Positions 34,987 through 45,052 of a stretch of DNA of 64,000 nucleotides are shown here, in pieces. Both the position numbers and the translations under genes were made by a program. The notes under the pieces were generated by a model that had not been told where the DNA came from, made no database searches, and saw nothing but the letters and a program-made list of their open reading frames with translations. Numbering within the stretch: position 1 is the first letter of the stretch; every line of letters starts with the position of its first letter. Origin of the DNA: Enterococcus malodoratus ATCC 43197 (lineage in GTDB: Bacteria > Bacillota > Bacilli > Lactobacillales > Enterococcaceae); the NCBI RefSeq assembly GCF_000407185.1, contig NZ_KE136484.1:248001-312000 (forward strand), given 5' to 3'.

Positions 34987-36615
34987 ATGGAGTTAAAAAG
35001 AATTTTTGTCTCGGATTTGCTGGCGTCTTGGAAAAAATTTCAACAGACACAGTTGCTGTTTCCTTTCTATCCATCTCATGGACAGGCTCGCTCAGAGTTT
35101 TTAGCGGCGGTTAAGCGTGGAGAAGGATTTTGGCTGCAACGTAAATCCCAATGGCTGTTAGTAGATAAAATAGATAAGGATAATACATGGCAAATTAATA
35201 ATTTGCTGATCTCACTGAATCTTGGCTGGCAGACAGCCTTTTTATTGTTAGAAAATGCTGCTCGTCAAAAATTCAAACGAGCATTATATTTGAAAATTGA
35301 GGCTAATTTGATTCTGCAGCAATGGTTAATTGACCAAGGCTATCAACTCTTAGATGGACTTTGGCAAAAAGAATTGGTTTACCACACAGGTTTGGTCTTA
35401 GGCGGCGGCGGTGCTCGAGGTGCTTATCAAATTGGTGTTTGGAAGGCTTTGCTGGAGAAAAACATTCAATTCGAGGTAATCACAGGAACCTCAGTTGGCG
35501 GGTTAAATGGCGCGTTGATCGCACAAGGTGATTACAATCAAGCCTGGGCATTGTGGGAAGAAATCGAGACCGATAAAGTCTTGGATATCACCTTCAAAGA
35601 AGTGGAAGAGCTGGATTTTTCAGCTCAAGTGGATCAACTGCGTACGTTTATTAAAGTCTCTTTGCAGCAACGGGGTGTTTCTTCAGAGCCGCTTAGAGGG
35701 TTATTGGAAGAACGATTAGATGAACCAAAAATTCAAACGGGCTGTCCTTTTTACGTTGTCACGACGAAAGTACCGGCTTTCCAAGAAGTGATTGTCTCAC
35801 TCAATGAATGTCCGGCGGAAGAAATTATCGATTGGCTGTTAGCCTCTGCTGCTTTTTTCCCAATGATGGCGATGGCAAAAATTAAGGATGAATATTATGT
35901 AGATGGCGGCTACCGCAACAATTTGCCGGTCGATATCGCCTTGCAAAAACCGATCACCGAACTGATCGTGGTAGATGTTCATGGTCCTGGTTTGGATAAA
36001 AAATATCGCTTACCAGATAATGTTGCTGAATTAGCGTTGGCGAGTCCTTGGGGATTGGGTGATTTGCTGCTGTTTCAAAGTGCTCGCTCGTCAGAAAATA
36101 TCGATCTAGGCTACTTAGAGACAAAACGGGCATTTGATGAACTTCAAGGCTATCGCTACTTTTTCAGTTGCCACTCTAATTTTGAAATGATCACAAAAGA
36201 TTTCTTACGCTATGCAAAAACAGAGATCACTCTCAAAAAAGAAGCGTTGTATCCCGAACTGCAAAAGTTTTTTGGAGCACACGTACCGACAGAAATGCTC
36301 AGCCTAGCCTTTTTGGAATTTTTTGCCTACTGGGTAAATGTCTCACCAGTACAAGTGTATACACCGCAGGAATTTATTGAAACGATTTTGCGGCAGTTTG
36401 AAATGCCGATCAAATTAAGCGCAACATTTTCGGTGCAAGAGCAAATTGGCGATTTTATTGAAAGCCATAATGTTTTTTCTGATTATTATCAGGTCTTGCA
36501 AATTTATCAGCAGGAAGGGTCTCTAGAAACCTTTTATCGACGTTGGCCGATTCCAACGCTGCTGGCACTCTTTTTTAAATACATTCGAAATATCAATCTT
36601 ACTATTGGAAGTTAA
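34987..36615 (+). CDS. Patatin-like phospholipase
   Basis: 542 residues from ATG 34987 (GGGAGGAAG upstream). The patatin core begins at about residue 137 with the oxyanion loop LGGGGARGAYQIGV, the nucleophile Ser in ITGTSVGGLNGA (G-x-S-x-G) and the partner Asp in YVDGGYRNNLPVD. This Ser-Asp dyad hydrolyses acyl chains of lipids. The first 135 residues and the last 190 are outside the core and unassigned. No signal peptide, so it acts in the cytosol or on the inner membrane face. Confidence 0.87.
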   Translation: MELKRIFVSDLLASWKKFQQTQLLFPFYPSHGQARSEFLAAVKRGEGFWLQRKSQWLLVDKIDKDNTWQINNLLISLNLGWQTAFLLLENAARQKFKRALYLKIEANLILQQWLIDQGYQLLDGLWQKELVYHTGLVLGGGGARGAYQIGVWKALLEKNIQFEVITGTSVGGLNGALIAQGDYNQAWALWEEIETDKVLDITFKEVEELDFSAQVDQLRTFIKVSLQQRGVSSEPLRGLLEERLDEPKIQTGCPFYVVTTKVPAFQEVIVSLNECPAEEIIDWLLASAAFFPMMAMAKIKDEYYVDGGYRNNLPVDIALQKPITELIVVDVHGPGLDKKYRLPDNVAELALASPWGLGDLLLFQSARSSENIDLGYLETKRAFDELQGYRYFFSCHSNFEMITKDFLRYAKTEITLKKEALYPELQKFFGAHVPTEMLSLAFLEFFAYWVNVSPVQVYTPQEFIETILRQFEMPIKLSATFSVQEQIGDFIESHNVFSDYYQVLQIYQQEGSLETFYRRWPIPTLLALFFKYIRNINLTIGS

Positions 36616-36646
36616 CCAAAAGTAAGAGCAACTAGGAGGAAGTATC

Positions 36647-36862
36647 GTGGCAGAATTTAATTATGAAATCGTAGAAGAAATCGCTGTTTTATCGGAAAAT
36701 CCGAAAGGCTGGCGGAAAGAATTGAACTTAGTAAGCTGGAATGAGCGACCACCAAAATTTGATTTGCGGGACTGGGCGCCAGAACATGAGAAGATGGGTA
36801 AAGGCGTTACGTTGAGTAATGAAGAATTTGCTGCTTTAAAAGAGGCTTTAAGCAATATGTAG
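36647..36862 (+). CDS. PC4/YdbC-family single-stranded DNA-binding protein
   Basis: 71 residues from GTG 36647 (AGGAGGA upstream). It carries the beta-sheet signature GWRKELNLVSWNERPPKFDLRDW, in which the WNERPPKFDLR core is diagnostic of the bacterial PC4-like YdbC proteins, followed by one C-terminal helix (SNEEFAALKEALSNM). Relatives bind single-stranded DNA as dimers. Role in the cell is not settled. Confidence 0.88.
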   Translation: MAEFNYEIVEEIAVLSENPKGWRKELNLVSWNERPPKFDLRDWAPEHEKMGKGVTLSNEEFAALKEALSNM

Positions 36863-36895
36863 TCCACGATTTAATAAAAGAAGGGAACAAATCAA

Positions 36896-37780
36896 ATGAA
36901 AAGTATGACCGGTTATGGCCAAGCGGCGCAAACCAATGAAGCTTACGAGTTGAACATTGAATTAAAAAGCGTCAACAATCGTTTCTTAGACTTGCAGATT
37001 CGCATGCCTAAAGAATTGAATCCTTTTGAAGCTCTGATCCGTAAGATTGCGAAAGAAAAAATTCAACGAGGACGAGTGGATGTCTTTATTAATCTAACAC
37101 CGTTAAAAAGCGGCAATAAAAAAGTTTCCGTTGATTGGGAGCTGCTGCAGCAACTAGTTTCTGAACTGCAAAATGGCGGAAAGGAACATTTCGGTATTGT
37201 GGATTTTCCAGCAGAACAAGTGCTGGTCAAAGCAATGGAGCAATCTGATTTTGTAACGCTGGTTGATCAGCCCTCCGATGAAGACACCTTGGAGGAGTTA
37301 GTTCAAGTGGTTGCGGATGCGGCCTTTACACAGTTAGCAGCCAGTCGTGAACATGAGGGAATAGGTATTCAAAAAGTGATGCTTGAATACAGTGAAAAAG
37401 TCCAAGACCTAGTAAATGAGTTGCAGGGATTTGTGACTGAATATGAGGCTGATTTCCAACAACGGTATCAAGCAAAGCTGGAAGAGTATCTAGGAAATAC
37501 TGTTGACCAAGATCGCTTACTGACTGAATTGGCGATTCTATTGGAGCGCGGTGATATCCATGAGGAGCTTGACCGTTTGAGTATCCATTTAGAAAAATTA
37601 GGAAAACTTTTGCAAACGACGGAACCTGTTGGCCGCGAGTTGGATTTTTTACTGCAGGAAATGAATCGTGAAGTCAATACGATTGGATCAAAATCAAGTC
37701 CAATTCAGATCAAAGACATCGTTGTCCAACTAAAAACAATTTTAGAAAAAATTCGTGAACAGATCCAAAATGTTGAATAG
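36896..37780 (+). CDS. yicC: YicC/YloC-family endoribonuclease
   Basis: 294 residues. It begins MKSMTGYGQAAQTNEAYELN, the hallmark YicC start, with SVNNRFLDLQIRMPKEL next and the C-terminal signature LDFLLQEMNREVNTIGSKS. YicC-family proteins are RNases implicated in small RNA turnover. As in many Firmicutes it precedes gmk and rpoZ. A separate promoter for gmk lies in the 111-bp gap. Confidence 0.93.
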   Translation: MKSMTGYGQAAQTNEAYELNIELKSVNNRFLDLQIRMPKELNPFEALIRKIAKEKIQRGRVDVFINLTPLKSGNKKVSVDWELLQQLVSELQNGGKEHFGIVDFPAEQVLVKAMEQSDFVTLVDQPSDEDTLEELVQVVADAAFTQLAASREHEGIGIQKVMLEYSEKVQDLVNELQGFVTEYEADFQQRYQAKLEEYLGNTVDQDRLLTELAILLERGDIHEELDRLSIHLEKLGKLLQTTEPVGRELDFLLQEMNREVNTIGSKSSPIQIKDIVVQLKTILEKIREQIQNVE

Positions 37781-37826
37781 TTAGGTGAATTTCCATAATA
37801 AATAGCAGATAGCTTACGGATGCCTC

Positions 37827-37855
37827 TTGAAATATTCACAAAAAAAGTGCACAAT
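37827..37855 (+). promoter_or_regulatory. Promoter of gmk-rpoZ
   Basis: TTGAAA (37827-37832) and CACAAT (37850-37855) with a 17-bp spacer, about 37 bp before the gmk start. Confidence 0.5.
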
Positions 37856-37879
37856 AGGCGTTAGCTAAAAAGAGCATGA

Positions 37880-38506
<627 letters not shown>

Positions 38507-38510
38507 GCTT

Positions 38511-38813
38511 ATGATGTTAAAACCTTCAATTGATACGTTGTTAGACCATGTGAATTCAAAATATTCTTTAGTAATCTTAGCCAGTAAACGTGCCCACGAA
38601 TTAGATGCAGGTGCACAACCAACGCTGGATTCATTTGATTCTGTAAAAAGTGTTGGCCAAGCGTTAGAAGAAATCGACGCAGGTGCTGTGATTAATGATC
38701 CACATCCAGAAATCAAACGTGAACGTTTGAAAATGGAAGAAGAAGAACGTCACTTACAACGTGAACGTGATCAACGTGATTTAGAAGCACGCATTCGCAA
38801 CGAACAAAACTAA
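38511..38813 (+). CDS. rpoZ: RNA polymerase omega subunit
   Basis: 100 residues from ATG 38511 or 38514 (AAAGGAG upstream). The omega core [20 protein letters not shown] and [10 protein letters not shown] is present, with [13 protein letters not shown] later. The highly charged tail ([20 protein letters not shown]) is longer than in Bacillus omega but common in lactic acid bacteria. It lies 4 bp after gmk. Confidence 0.95.
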   Translation: MMLKPSIDTLLDHVNSKYSLVILASKRAHELDAGAQPTLDSFDSVKSVGQALEEIDAGAVINDPHPEIKRERLKMEEEERHLQRERDQRDLEARIRNEQN

Positions 38814-38842
38814 GCACAGGAATTTTTTTGCTGATGTAAAAT

Positions 38843-38881
38843 GGGATTGTACCAATACTTTTGGCGCAGTCCCTTCTTTTT
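38843..38881 (+). terminator. Terminator after rpoZ
   Basis: GGGATTG (38843-38849) pairs with CAGTCCC (38867-38873, one G-U), with an inner CCAA/TTGG, followed by TTCTTTTT. Confidence 0.7.
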
Positions 38882-39019
38882 GTGGTCTAAGAGACTCGCA
38901 TTTTTAACATAAATAATTATGCCTAGGCGTAATTTTACGAAGCTTTTCTTACATAGTATCTTTAATTTAAGCGATCTCAGATAAAATCGAGTACAATAAT
39001 TAGGAATGGAGGCGGAAAA

Positions 39020-41422
39020 ATGAAATTAGCACAGGTGATTGTAGATGTGCCGGCGATGCAGACGGATCAGCCATTTAGTTACTTAATCCCGCCTCAATTA
39101 GCGGTAGAAGTCGGGATGCGTGTGGAGGTTGGTTTTGGTCCGCGACATGTCCAAGGATTTGTGGTTGGTTTTGAAACAGCTCCAGAACCTTTGCCGGATA
39201 ATTTGAAACCGATTATTCGTGTGTTGGATTTAGCTCCTGTCTTAAATCAAGAGTTATTAGCTTTAGCGGACTATATGAAAGAGACGACGTTTGCCTTTAA
39301 AGTCACTTGTCTGCAAACGATGCTGCCAAGTGTTATGAAGGCTGATTATCAAAAACGATTGTATCTCGTTGCCGAGGATCCGGCGGTTCAAGCTAAATAT
39401 TTCAAAGATTCAGAGTCGATTACTTGGGAAGAAGCAGAAGCACAAGGCTGGTTGAAAGAATTGGCTGTGCTTCGCGACAAGAACATCGTTGAATTACGCT
39501 ATGAAGTCCATACCAAAAATAAAATAAAAACAGAACGCTACATCAAACGAATGTTTTCTCCTGAAAAGGCAAGTGAGTTAAAAGCTGGTTTACGAAAAAA
39601 TTCGTATAAACAAGAACAGCTATTGGATTATTTAGCCGCACTTTCTGACGAAGAACTGATCGCCGTCAAAGAAATGAAGGCGGAAGATTTTTCTCTAGCC
39701 AACTTGAATCAAGCAGAGAAAAAGGGCTGGTTAGCGTTTGTAGCGATTGAAAAATATCGTGATCCTTATGCTGAAAGAGAAATCAAACAAACTTCCGCAC
39801 TAGATCTAAATCCTGAACAAAAATTGGCCTATGAAGCTATCAGCAAGAAGAGTGCCGCTCATGAACACCAAGTCTTCTTATTAGAGGGCGTGACAGGAAG
39901 CGGGAAGACAGAAGTTTATCTTCAAGTTATCCAGGATGTGCTGGCGAATGGTCAAACTGCCATGATGCTGGTACCTGAGATTTCTTTAACGCCGCAAATG
40001 GCAACACGCTTCAAAGAGCGCTTTGGCAGTGAAGTGGCCGTCTTGCATAGTGGTCTGTCACAAGGCGAAAAATACGATGAATGGCGCAAGTTAGAACGTG
40101 GAGAAGCACATGTGGTTGTGGGAGCTCGATCAGCAATTTTTGCTCCGTTAGAAAATTTGGGCGTGATCATCATCGATGAAGAACACGAGACTAGCTACAA
40201 ACAAGAGGAGTCACCACGTTATCATGCTAGAGATTTAGCGATTTGGCGTGGGAACTACCATCATTGCCCGGTTGTTTTGGGCAGTGCAACACCTTCTTTA
40301 GAATCACGTGCACGTGGACAAAAAGGTGTGTATCATTTGTTGAATCTAACTGAACGTGCCAGCGCACAGGCTAAATTGCCAACAGTTGAGATTGTTGATA
40401 TGCGGGAGGAAATGCAGCGCCGTCTAAATTCTTCATTTTCCGAGATATTGGAAGAGAAATTGCGAGACCGCTTGGCGAAAGGCGAACAAAGTGTGTTATT
40501 GCTAAACCGTCGAGGGTACTCTTCTTTCGTAATGTGTCGTGATTGCGGGTTTGTTTTGCCTTGCCCGAATTGCGATATTTCTTTAACTTTACATATGGAT
40601 ACAAAAACGATGCGTTGTCATTATTGTGGACATGAAGAAGGAATCCCTCACCGTTGTCCGAATTGCGGCAAAGATAAGATTCGTTACTTTGGAACGGGAA
40701 CGGAAAAGGTTCAGGAAGAGCTGGAGCAATTGATTCCAGAGGCAAGAGTTCTGCGGATGGATGTCGATACAACTCGCCGCAAAGGTGCGCACGAAAAAAT
40801 TCTAACAGCATTTGGCGATCGTGAAGCAGATATTTTATTAGGGACGCAGATGATCGCAAAGGGTTTAGACTTTCCAAACGTAACCTTGGTGGGTGTTTTA
40901 AACGCGGATACTGCTTTGAATCTGCCGGATTTCCGCTCCAGTGAGCGAACCTTCCAATTGTTGACGCAGGTAAGCGGTCGTGCCGGTCGTGGTGATAAAG
41001 CTGGTGAAGTGATCATTCAAACATTTAATCCTGAACACTATACTATTCAGTTGGCACAGCATCATGACTATGAGAGTTTCTTCCAGCAAGAGATGCGAAT
41101 CCGCCATCAAACGGATTATCCGCCTTACTACTATACGGTTAAGGTAACGGTCTCTCATCAAGAAGAGATGCGAGCAGCGCAAAAAGCGTTTCAATTAGCC
41201 GAACAATTGCGGAAACAGCTAAGTCCGCAAAGTATTCTGTTAGGACCGACACCCGGTGCAATCTTGCGCATCAAAAACCGTTATTACTATCAATTGATTA
41301 TCAAATATAAAAATGAACCAAAACTACAAGCGACTTTAGAAGATATATTGCAAGTGAGTCAAAAGGACCAGCGACAAGGCTTATTGATCGCCATAGACAA
41401 CGAACCAATGTATTTTATTTAA
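39020..41422 (+). CDS. priA: Primosomal replication restart helicase PriA
   Basis: 800 residues. An N-terminal DNA-binding domain is followed by the helicase core with Walker A LEGVTGSGKTEVYLQVI (about 290), Walker B IIIDEEHETSYKQ, and the zinc-binding region (CRDCGFVLPCPNCDISL, CHYCGHEEG, HRCPNCGKDK). The C-terminal helicase motif is QVSGRAGRGDKAGEV. PriA reloads replication machinery at stalled forks. Precedes def and fmt, as in most Firmicutes. Confidence 0.98.
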   Translation: MKLAQVIVDVPAMQTDQPFSYLIPPQLAVEVGMRVEVGFGPRHVQGFVVGFETAPEPLPDNLKPIIRVLDLAPVLNQELLALADYMKETTFAFKVTCLQTMLPSVMKADYQKRLYLVAEDPAVQAKYFKDSESITWEEAEAQGWLKELAVLRDKNIVELRYEVHTKNKIKTERYIKRMFSPEKASELKAGLRKNSYKQEQLLDYLAALSDEELIAVKEMKAEDFSLANLNQAEKKGWLAFVAIEKYRDPYAEREIKQTSALDLNPEQKLAYEAISKKSAAHEHQVFLLEGVTGSGKTEVYLQVIQDVLANGQTAMMLVPEISLTPQMATRFKERFGSEVAVLHSGLSQGEKYDEWRKLERGEAHVVVGARSAIFAPLENLGVIIIDEEHETSYKQEESPRYHARDLAIWRGNYHHCPVVLGSATPSLESRARGQKGVYHLLNLTERASAQAKLPTVEIVDMREEMQRRLNSSFSEILEEKLRDRLAKGEQSVLLLNRRGYSSFVMCRDCGFVLPCPNCDISLTLHMDTKTMRCHYCGHEEGIPHRCPNCGKDKIRYFGTGTEKVQEELEQLIPEARVLRMDVDTTRRKGAHEKILTAFGDREADILLGTQMIAKGLDFPNVTLVGVLNADTALNLPDFRSSERTFQLLTQVSGRAGRGDKAGEVIIQTFNPEHYTIQLAQHHDYESFFQQEMRIRHQTDYPPYYYTVKVTVSHQEEMRAAQKAFQLAEQLRKQLSPQSILLGPTPGAILRIKNRYYYQLIIKYKNEPKLQATLEDILQVSQKDQRQGLLIAIDNEPMYFI

Positions 41423-41508
41423 AGGACAATACAAAAAATTAATCGTTCTCCCGCTTATAGAAGAATACAGAAGATAAAAATCCTAGAAAATATGAAAGAA
41501 GGGACTCT

Positions 41509-42000
41509 ATGCGTTATCCCATTATTATTCACCCGGATGAGCGTTTGCTAAAAAAGGCAGAGCCAATCGAATATATTACCGATGAGATCGTTGAATTGTT
41601 AGATAATATGTATGAAACGATGGTGGCACATGATGGCATTGGCCTAGCTGCACCTCAAATTGGAAAAAACCTGCGTATCGCAGTGGTTGAAGTTGAAGAA
41701 GGCGACCGTTTTGATTTTATCAATCCGGAAATCATCGATCGAAAAGGAACAACGATTGATGTCGAAGGGTGTCTTTCAATTCCTGAAACATATGGAACAG
41801 TCGAGCGTGCTGATGAAGTGACTGTGCGCTATTATGATCGAGAAGGATCTGAAATGGAAGTCACAGCGTATGGCTATTTAGCTCGTGCTTTTCAACACGA
41901 AATTGATCATTTAAATGGCAAATTGTTTATCGATCAAGTAATCGAAATAATCAAACCAGAAGATTTAGAACGTTATATGGAGGAACATGCCGATGACTAA
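41509..42000 (+). CDS. def: Peptide deformylase (type I-like)
   Basis: 163 residues. The three deformylase motifs are GIGLAAPQIG, EGCLSIP (Cys metal ligand) and QHEIDHLNG (HExxH metal ligands and catalytic Glu). It removes the formyl group from nascent proteins, undoing the action of Fmt, whose gene overlaps its end by 8 bp. ATG 41509 follows an AAAGAAGGGA ribosome binding site. Confidence 0.97.
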   Translation: MRYPIIIHPDERLLKKAEPIEYITDEIVELLDNMYETMVAHDGIGLAAPQIGKNLRIAVVEVEEGDRFDFINPEIIDRKGTTIDVEGCLSIPETYGTVERADEVTVRYYDREGSEMEVTAYGYLARAFQHEIDHLNGKLFIDQVIEIIKPEDLERYMEEHADD

Positions 42001-42934
42001 AATTATATTTATGGGAACCCCAGCTTTTTCAGTGCCGATTTTGGAGAGTTTGATTGAAGCAGGTTATGATGTCGCTGCGGTAGTGACTCAACCAGATCGC
42101 CCAGTTGGACGAAAAAAAATCATTACGCCAACACCTGTCAAAGAAGCTGCGTTGAAACATGACTTATTAGTCTTGCAACCAGAAAAAATCAGCGGCTCAC
42201 CTGAGATGGAAAAAATCAAAGAACTAGCGCCGGATCTATTAGTTACCGCAGCCTTCGGTCAATTCTTACCAGAAAAATTATTGCAGGTCCCTAAATTGGG
42301 TGCGATTAATGTTCATGCTTCGCTGCTGCCCAAATATCGAGGCGGTGCCCCCGTTCATTATGCAATCATGGAAGGTGAAACGGAAACCGGCGTGACTATC
42401 ATGGAAATGATCAAAAAAATGGATGCTGGCGGTATCTTCAGCCAGCAAAAGGCGGCTATCACTAAACAAGATGATGTAGGGACGATGTTTGAAAAATTAA
42501 GCCAAGTGGGTAAAGAATTATTGCTAGCAACATTGCCCAAAATTATTTCTGGCGAATTAAAACCAACGCCGCAAAATGAAGCAGAAGCGACTTTTTCGCC
42601 TAATATCAGTCGTGAACAAGAAGCGATCGACTGGCAGAAAACGGCCGAAGAAGTTGATAATCAGGTTCGAGGAATGCATCCATGGCCGGTGGCCTTCACT
42701 ACTTATGAAGGTGCGCGTTGGAAAATTTTTCGCACAACACCGTTAGAAGAAACAACAACAGCAGCGCCTGGAACGATCGTTTCGCGTTCGAAAAAAGCCT
42801 TGCATATCGCCTGCGGAAACGGCACGGTCTTAGCAGTAGATGAACTGCAACCCGCTGGTAAAGCAAAACAAGCGATCCAAGCCTTTCTAAATGGCAGCGG
42901 CCAAACCGTTGCTGAAGGGCAGCAGGTGGGGTAG
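41993..42934 (+). CDS. fmt: Methionyl-tRNA formyltransferase
   Basis: 313 residues. ATG 41993 is preferred over ATG 41987 because the GGAGG at 41979-41983 is then 9 bp away and the protein starts MTKIIFMGTPAFSVPILE like its relatives. The formyl-transfer site shows NVHASLLPKYRGGAPVHYAI (Asn, His) and the C-terminal tRNA-binding OB-fold begins near residue 205. It formylates initiator Met-tRNA. It overlaps def and directly abuts rsmB. Confidence 0.97.
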   Translation: MTKIIFMGTPAFSVPILESLIEAGYDVAAVVTQPDRPVGRKKIITPTPVKEAALKHDLLVLQPEKISGSPEMEKIKELAPDLLVTAAFGQFLPEKLLQVPKLGAINVHASLLPKYRGGAPVHYAIMEGETETGVTIMEMIKKMDAGGIFSQQKAAITKQDDVGTMFEKLSQVGKELLLATLPKIISGELKPTPQNEAEATFSPNISREQEAIDWQKTAEEVDNQVRGMHPWPVAFTTYEGARWKIFRTTPLEETTTAAPGTIVSRSKKALHIACGNGTVLAVDELQPAGKAKQAIQAFLNGSGQTVAEGQQVG

Positions 42935-44287
42935 ATGGCAAAAATACCAAAAAAATTATTACGTTCTGTACGTTTTACCGCATTAGAAGCGATTGAGCGA
43001 ATCAATCGTGGAGGGGCTTATTCAAATTTATTGTTAAATGAATTGATTCAAAAAAATCAAGTTGATGGCAAGGATACGGCTTTATTAACTGAACTTGTTT
43101 ATGGAACGATCAGTCGTCAACTTTCACTAGCATATGACATCGAACCGTTTATTAAAAAGGCTAAAAAAGTCGATCCATGGGTCAAAAGTCTTTTGCAATT
43201 ATCTGTTTATCAAATGCTTTATCTAGATCGTGTACCAGATCATGCGATCATTAATGAGGCCGTTGAAATTGCTAAAGCCAAAGGAAATCCGGGAACTGGT
43301 AAGTTCGTCAATGGTGTCTTGCGTTCAATTCAACGTGAGGGTGTACCGTCATTAGAGTTGATTAATGATCCGATTGAACGTTTAGCAATAGAGATCAGTT
43401 TACCAAAATTTATGACAGAGAAATTTGTAGCTGAACTCGGTCAAGAAGAAACGCGTAGGCTTGGTTTGTCTTTATTAGAGCCTAGTCGTGTAAGTGCGCG
43501 AATTGATTTACGCTTTTTAACAAGGGCGGAAGCGATTGAAGCTTTGGCAGAGGACGGGATAGAGGCACGTCCCAGTGAGCTTACGCCTTATGGGATTGTG
43601 GCAGATAGAGGATTTCTGGCTGGCAGCGAACTGTTTCAAAATGGTTGGCTGACAATTCAAGATGAAAGTTCAATGTTGGTTGCTCAAGCTATGGAAATCG
43701 AACCAGGGCAAAAAGTCTTGGATGCTTGTGCTGCTCCGGGAGGAAAAACAACCCATATTGCGGCACTGCTTCAGGATGAAGGATCAGTAACGGCGTTAGA
43801 TATTCATGAACATAAGTTAAAACTGGTTCAAGAAAATGCGGAACGTTTACGTGTTGCGGACACAGTGGTAACAAAGAAAATGGATGCTCGAGAAGCATCG
43901 AAAGAATTTGCACCAGAAAGTTTTGACCGTATCCTGGTAGACGCGCCATGTTCAGGTTTAGGATTGATGCGTCGAAAACCAGACATCAAATATCAGAAAA
44001 AAGCACAGGATTTTGTTCAATTACCCAAAATTCAGCTGGAAATTTTAAAGAATTGCGCACCCACATTGAAATCAGGTGGGATTATGGTATACAGTACTTG
44101 TACGATTACTTCAGAGGAAAATCAACAGGTGGCCGCTGAATTTTTAGCCGCTCATCCTGATTTTGAAAAAATCGACTTGGATTTAGAAGAAAAATTACAA
44201 CCGGCGATTCATGAGCAGATGCTGGTTTTATATCCAGAAATGTTTATGACAGACGGTTTCTTTATTTGTGCAATGCGAAAAAAATAG
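42935..44287 (+). CDS. rsmB: 16S rRNA (cytosine-967 C5) methyltransferase RsmB
   Basis: 450 residues starting directly after the fmt stop. An NusB-like N-terminal domain (RFTALEAIERINRGGAYSN) precedes the methyltransferase with SAM motif DACAAPGGKTTHIAALL, motif IV DAPCSGLGLMRRKPDIKY (catalytic Cys) and motif VI YSTCTITSEENQQV (second Cys). It methylates C967 of 16S rRNA. Its end is followed by stp. Confidence 0.96.
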   Translation: MAKIPKKLLRSVRFTALEAIERINRGGAYSNLLLNELIQKNQVDGKDTALLTELVYGTISRQLSLAYDIEPFIKKAKKVDPWVKSLLQLSVYQMLYLDRVPDHAIINEAVEIAKAKGNPGTGKFVNGVLRSIQREGVPSLELINDPIERLAIEISLPKFMTEKFVAELGQEETRRLGLSLLEPSRVSARIDLRFLTRAEAIEALAEDGIEARPSELTPYGIVADRGFLAGSELFQNGWLTIQDESSMLVAQAMEIEPGQKVLDACAAPGGKTTHIAALLQDEGSVTALDIHEHKLKLVQENAERLRVADTVVTKKMDAREASKEFAPESFDRILVDAPCSGLGLMRRKPDIKYQKKAQDFVQLPKIQLEILKNCAPTLKSGGIMVYSTCTITSEENQQVAAEFLAAHPDFEKIDLDLEEKLQPAIHEQMLVLYPEMFMTDGFFICAMRKK

Positions 44288-44308
44288 ATAAATGAGGTGG
44301 ACAAAAGG

Positions 44309-45052
44309 ATGGAGATCCAATTTCAATCAGACATCGGTAAGCGGCGCAACATGAATCAAGACTATGCAAATGTTTTTACTAATCAAGCAGGTATGTATTT
44401 AGCAATATTGGCCGATGGCATGGGCGGTCATTTGGCTGGGGATGTTGCTAGTAAAATGGCTGTTGACGGTTTAGGCGCTGCTTGGTCGACCTCGACTATT
44501 GCGCAGCCAGATGAAGCAGCTCAGTGGTTTTTAGCAGAAATTCAAAAAGTCAATGAAGCAATTTATCAAGAAGGTATTGCTCATCCAGAAATGCAAGGGA
44601 TGGGGACAACAATTGTGAGTACCGCTTTATTGGATGAAAAATTTGTCTTGGCTCACGTAGGTGACAGTAGAGCGTATTTAATCCAAAATAATCAACTAAA
44701 ACAATTGACGGATGACCATTCATTGGTCAATGAGCTGCTGAAATCTGGAGAAATCACAGAAGAAATGGCAGCAATTCATCCCCAAAAAAATGTGTTGACG
44801 CGTTCGGTTGGAATTGCCGGTGTGATTAAGACAGATGTCTCAGAACATCAGTGTCTTCAAAACGATTATCTGTTGTTGTGTTCAGATGGATTGACCAATA
44901 TGGTCAGTGAAGAAAATATTCTGGCAATCGTAGAAAGTGACAAAACACTGGAAGCCAAAACTAAACAATTGATCAATGCTGCTAATGACGCTGGTGGTGC
45001 GGATAATATTACTGTCTTGCTGATTCATTTTGAAGGGGAGGCTCGTCCATGA
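44309..45052 (+). CDS. stp: PP2C-family protein phosphatase (Stp/IreP)
   Basis: 247 residues. ATG 44309 is preferred over GTG 44297 because AGGTGG (44295-44300) then spaces 8 bp and the protein starts MEIQFQSDIGKRRNMNQD. Metal-binding motifs are ADGMGGHLAGD, HVGDSRAYL, LLCSDGLTNMV and GGADNITVLLI. It removes phosphates placed by the kinase encoded next, with which it overlaps by ATGA. In Enterococcus the pair is known as IreP and IreK. Confidence 0.95.
   Translation: MEIQFQSDIGKRRNMNQDYANVFTNQAGMYLAILADGMGGHLAGDVASKMAVDGLGAAWSTSTIAQPDEAAQWFLAEIQKVNEAIYQEGIAHPEMQGMGTTIVSTALLDEKFVLAHVGDSRAYLIQNNQLKQLTDDHSLVNELLKSGEITEEMAAIHPQKNVLTRSVGIAGVIKTDVSEHQCLQNDYLLLCSDGLTNMVSEENILAIVESDKTLEAKTKQLINAANDAGGADNITVLLIHFEGEARP

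Noticed and set aside
40371-41194. Several minus-strand frames inside priA
   Set aside because: They cross well-defined helicase and zinc-binding motifs of priA on the other strand and lack start signals.
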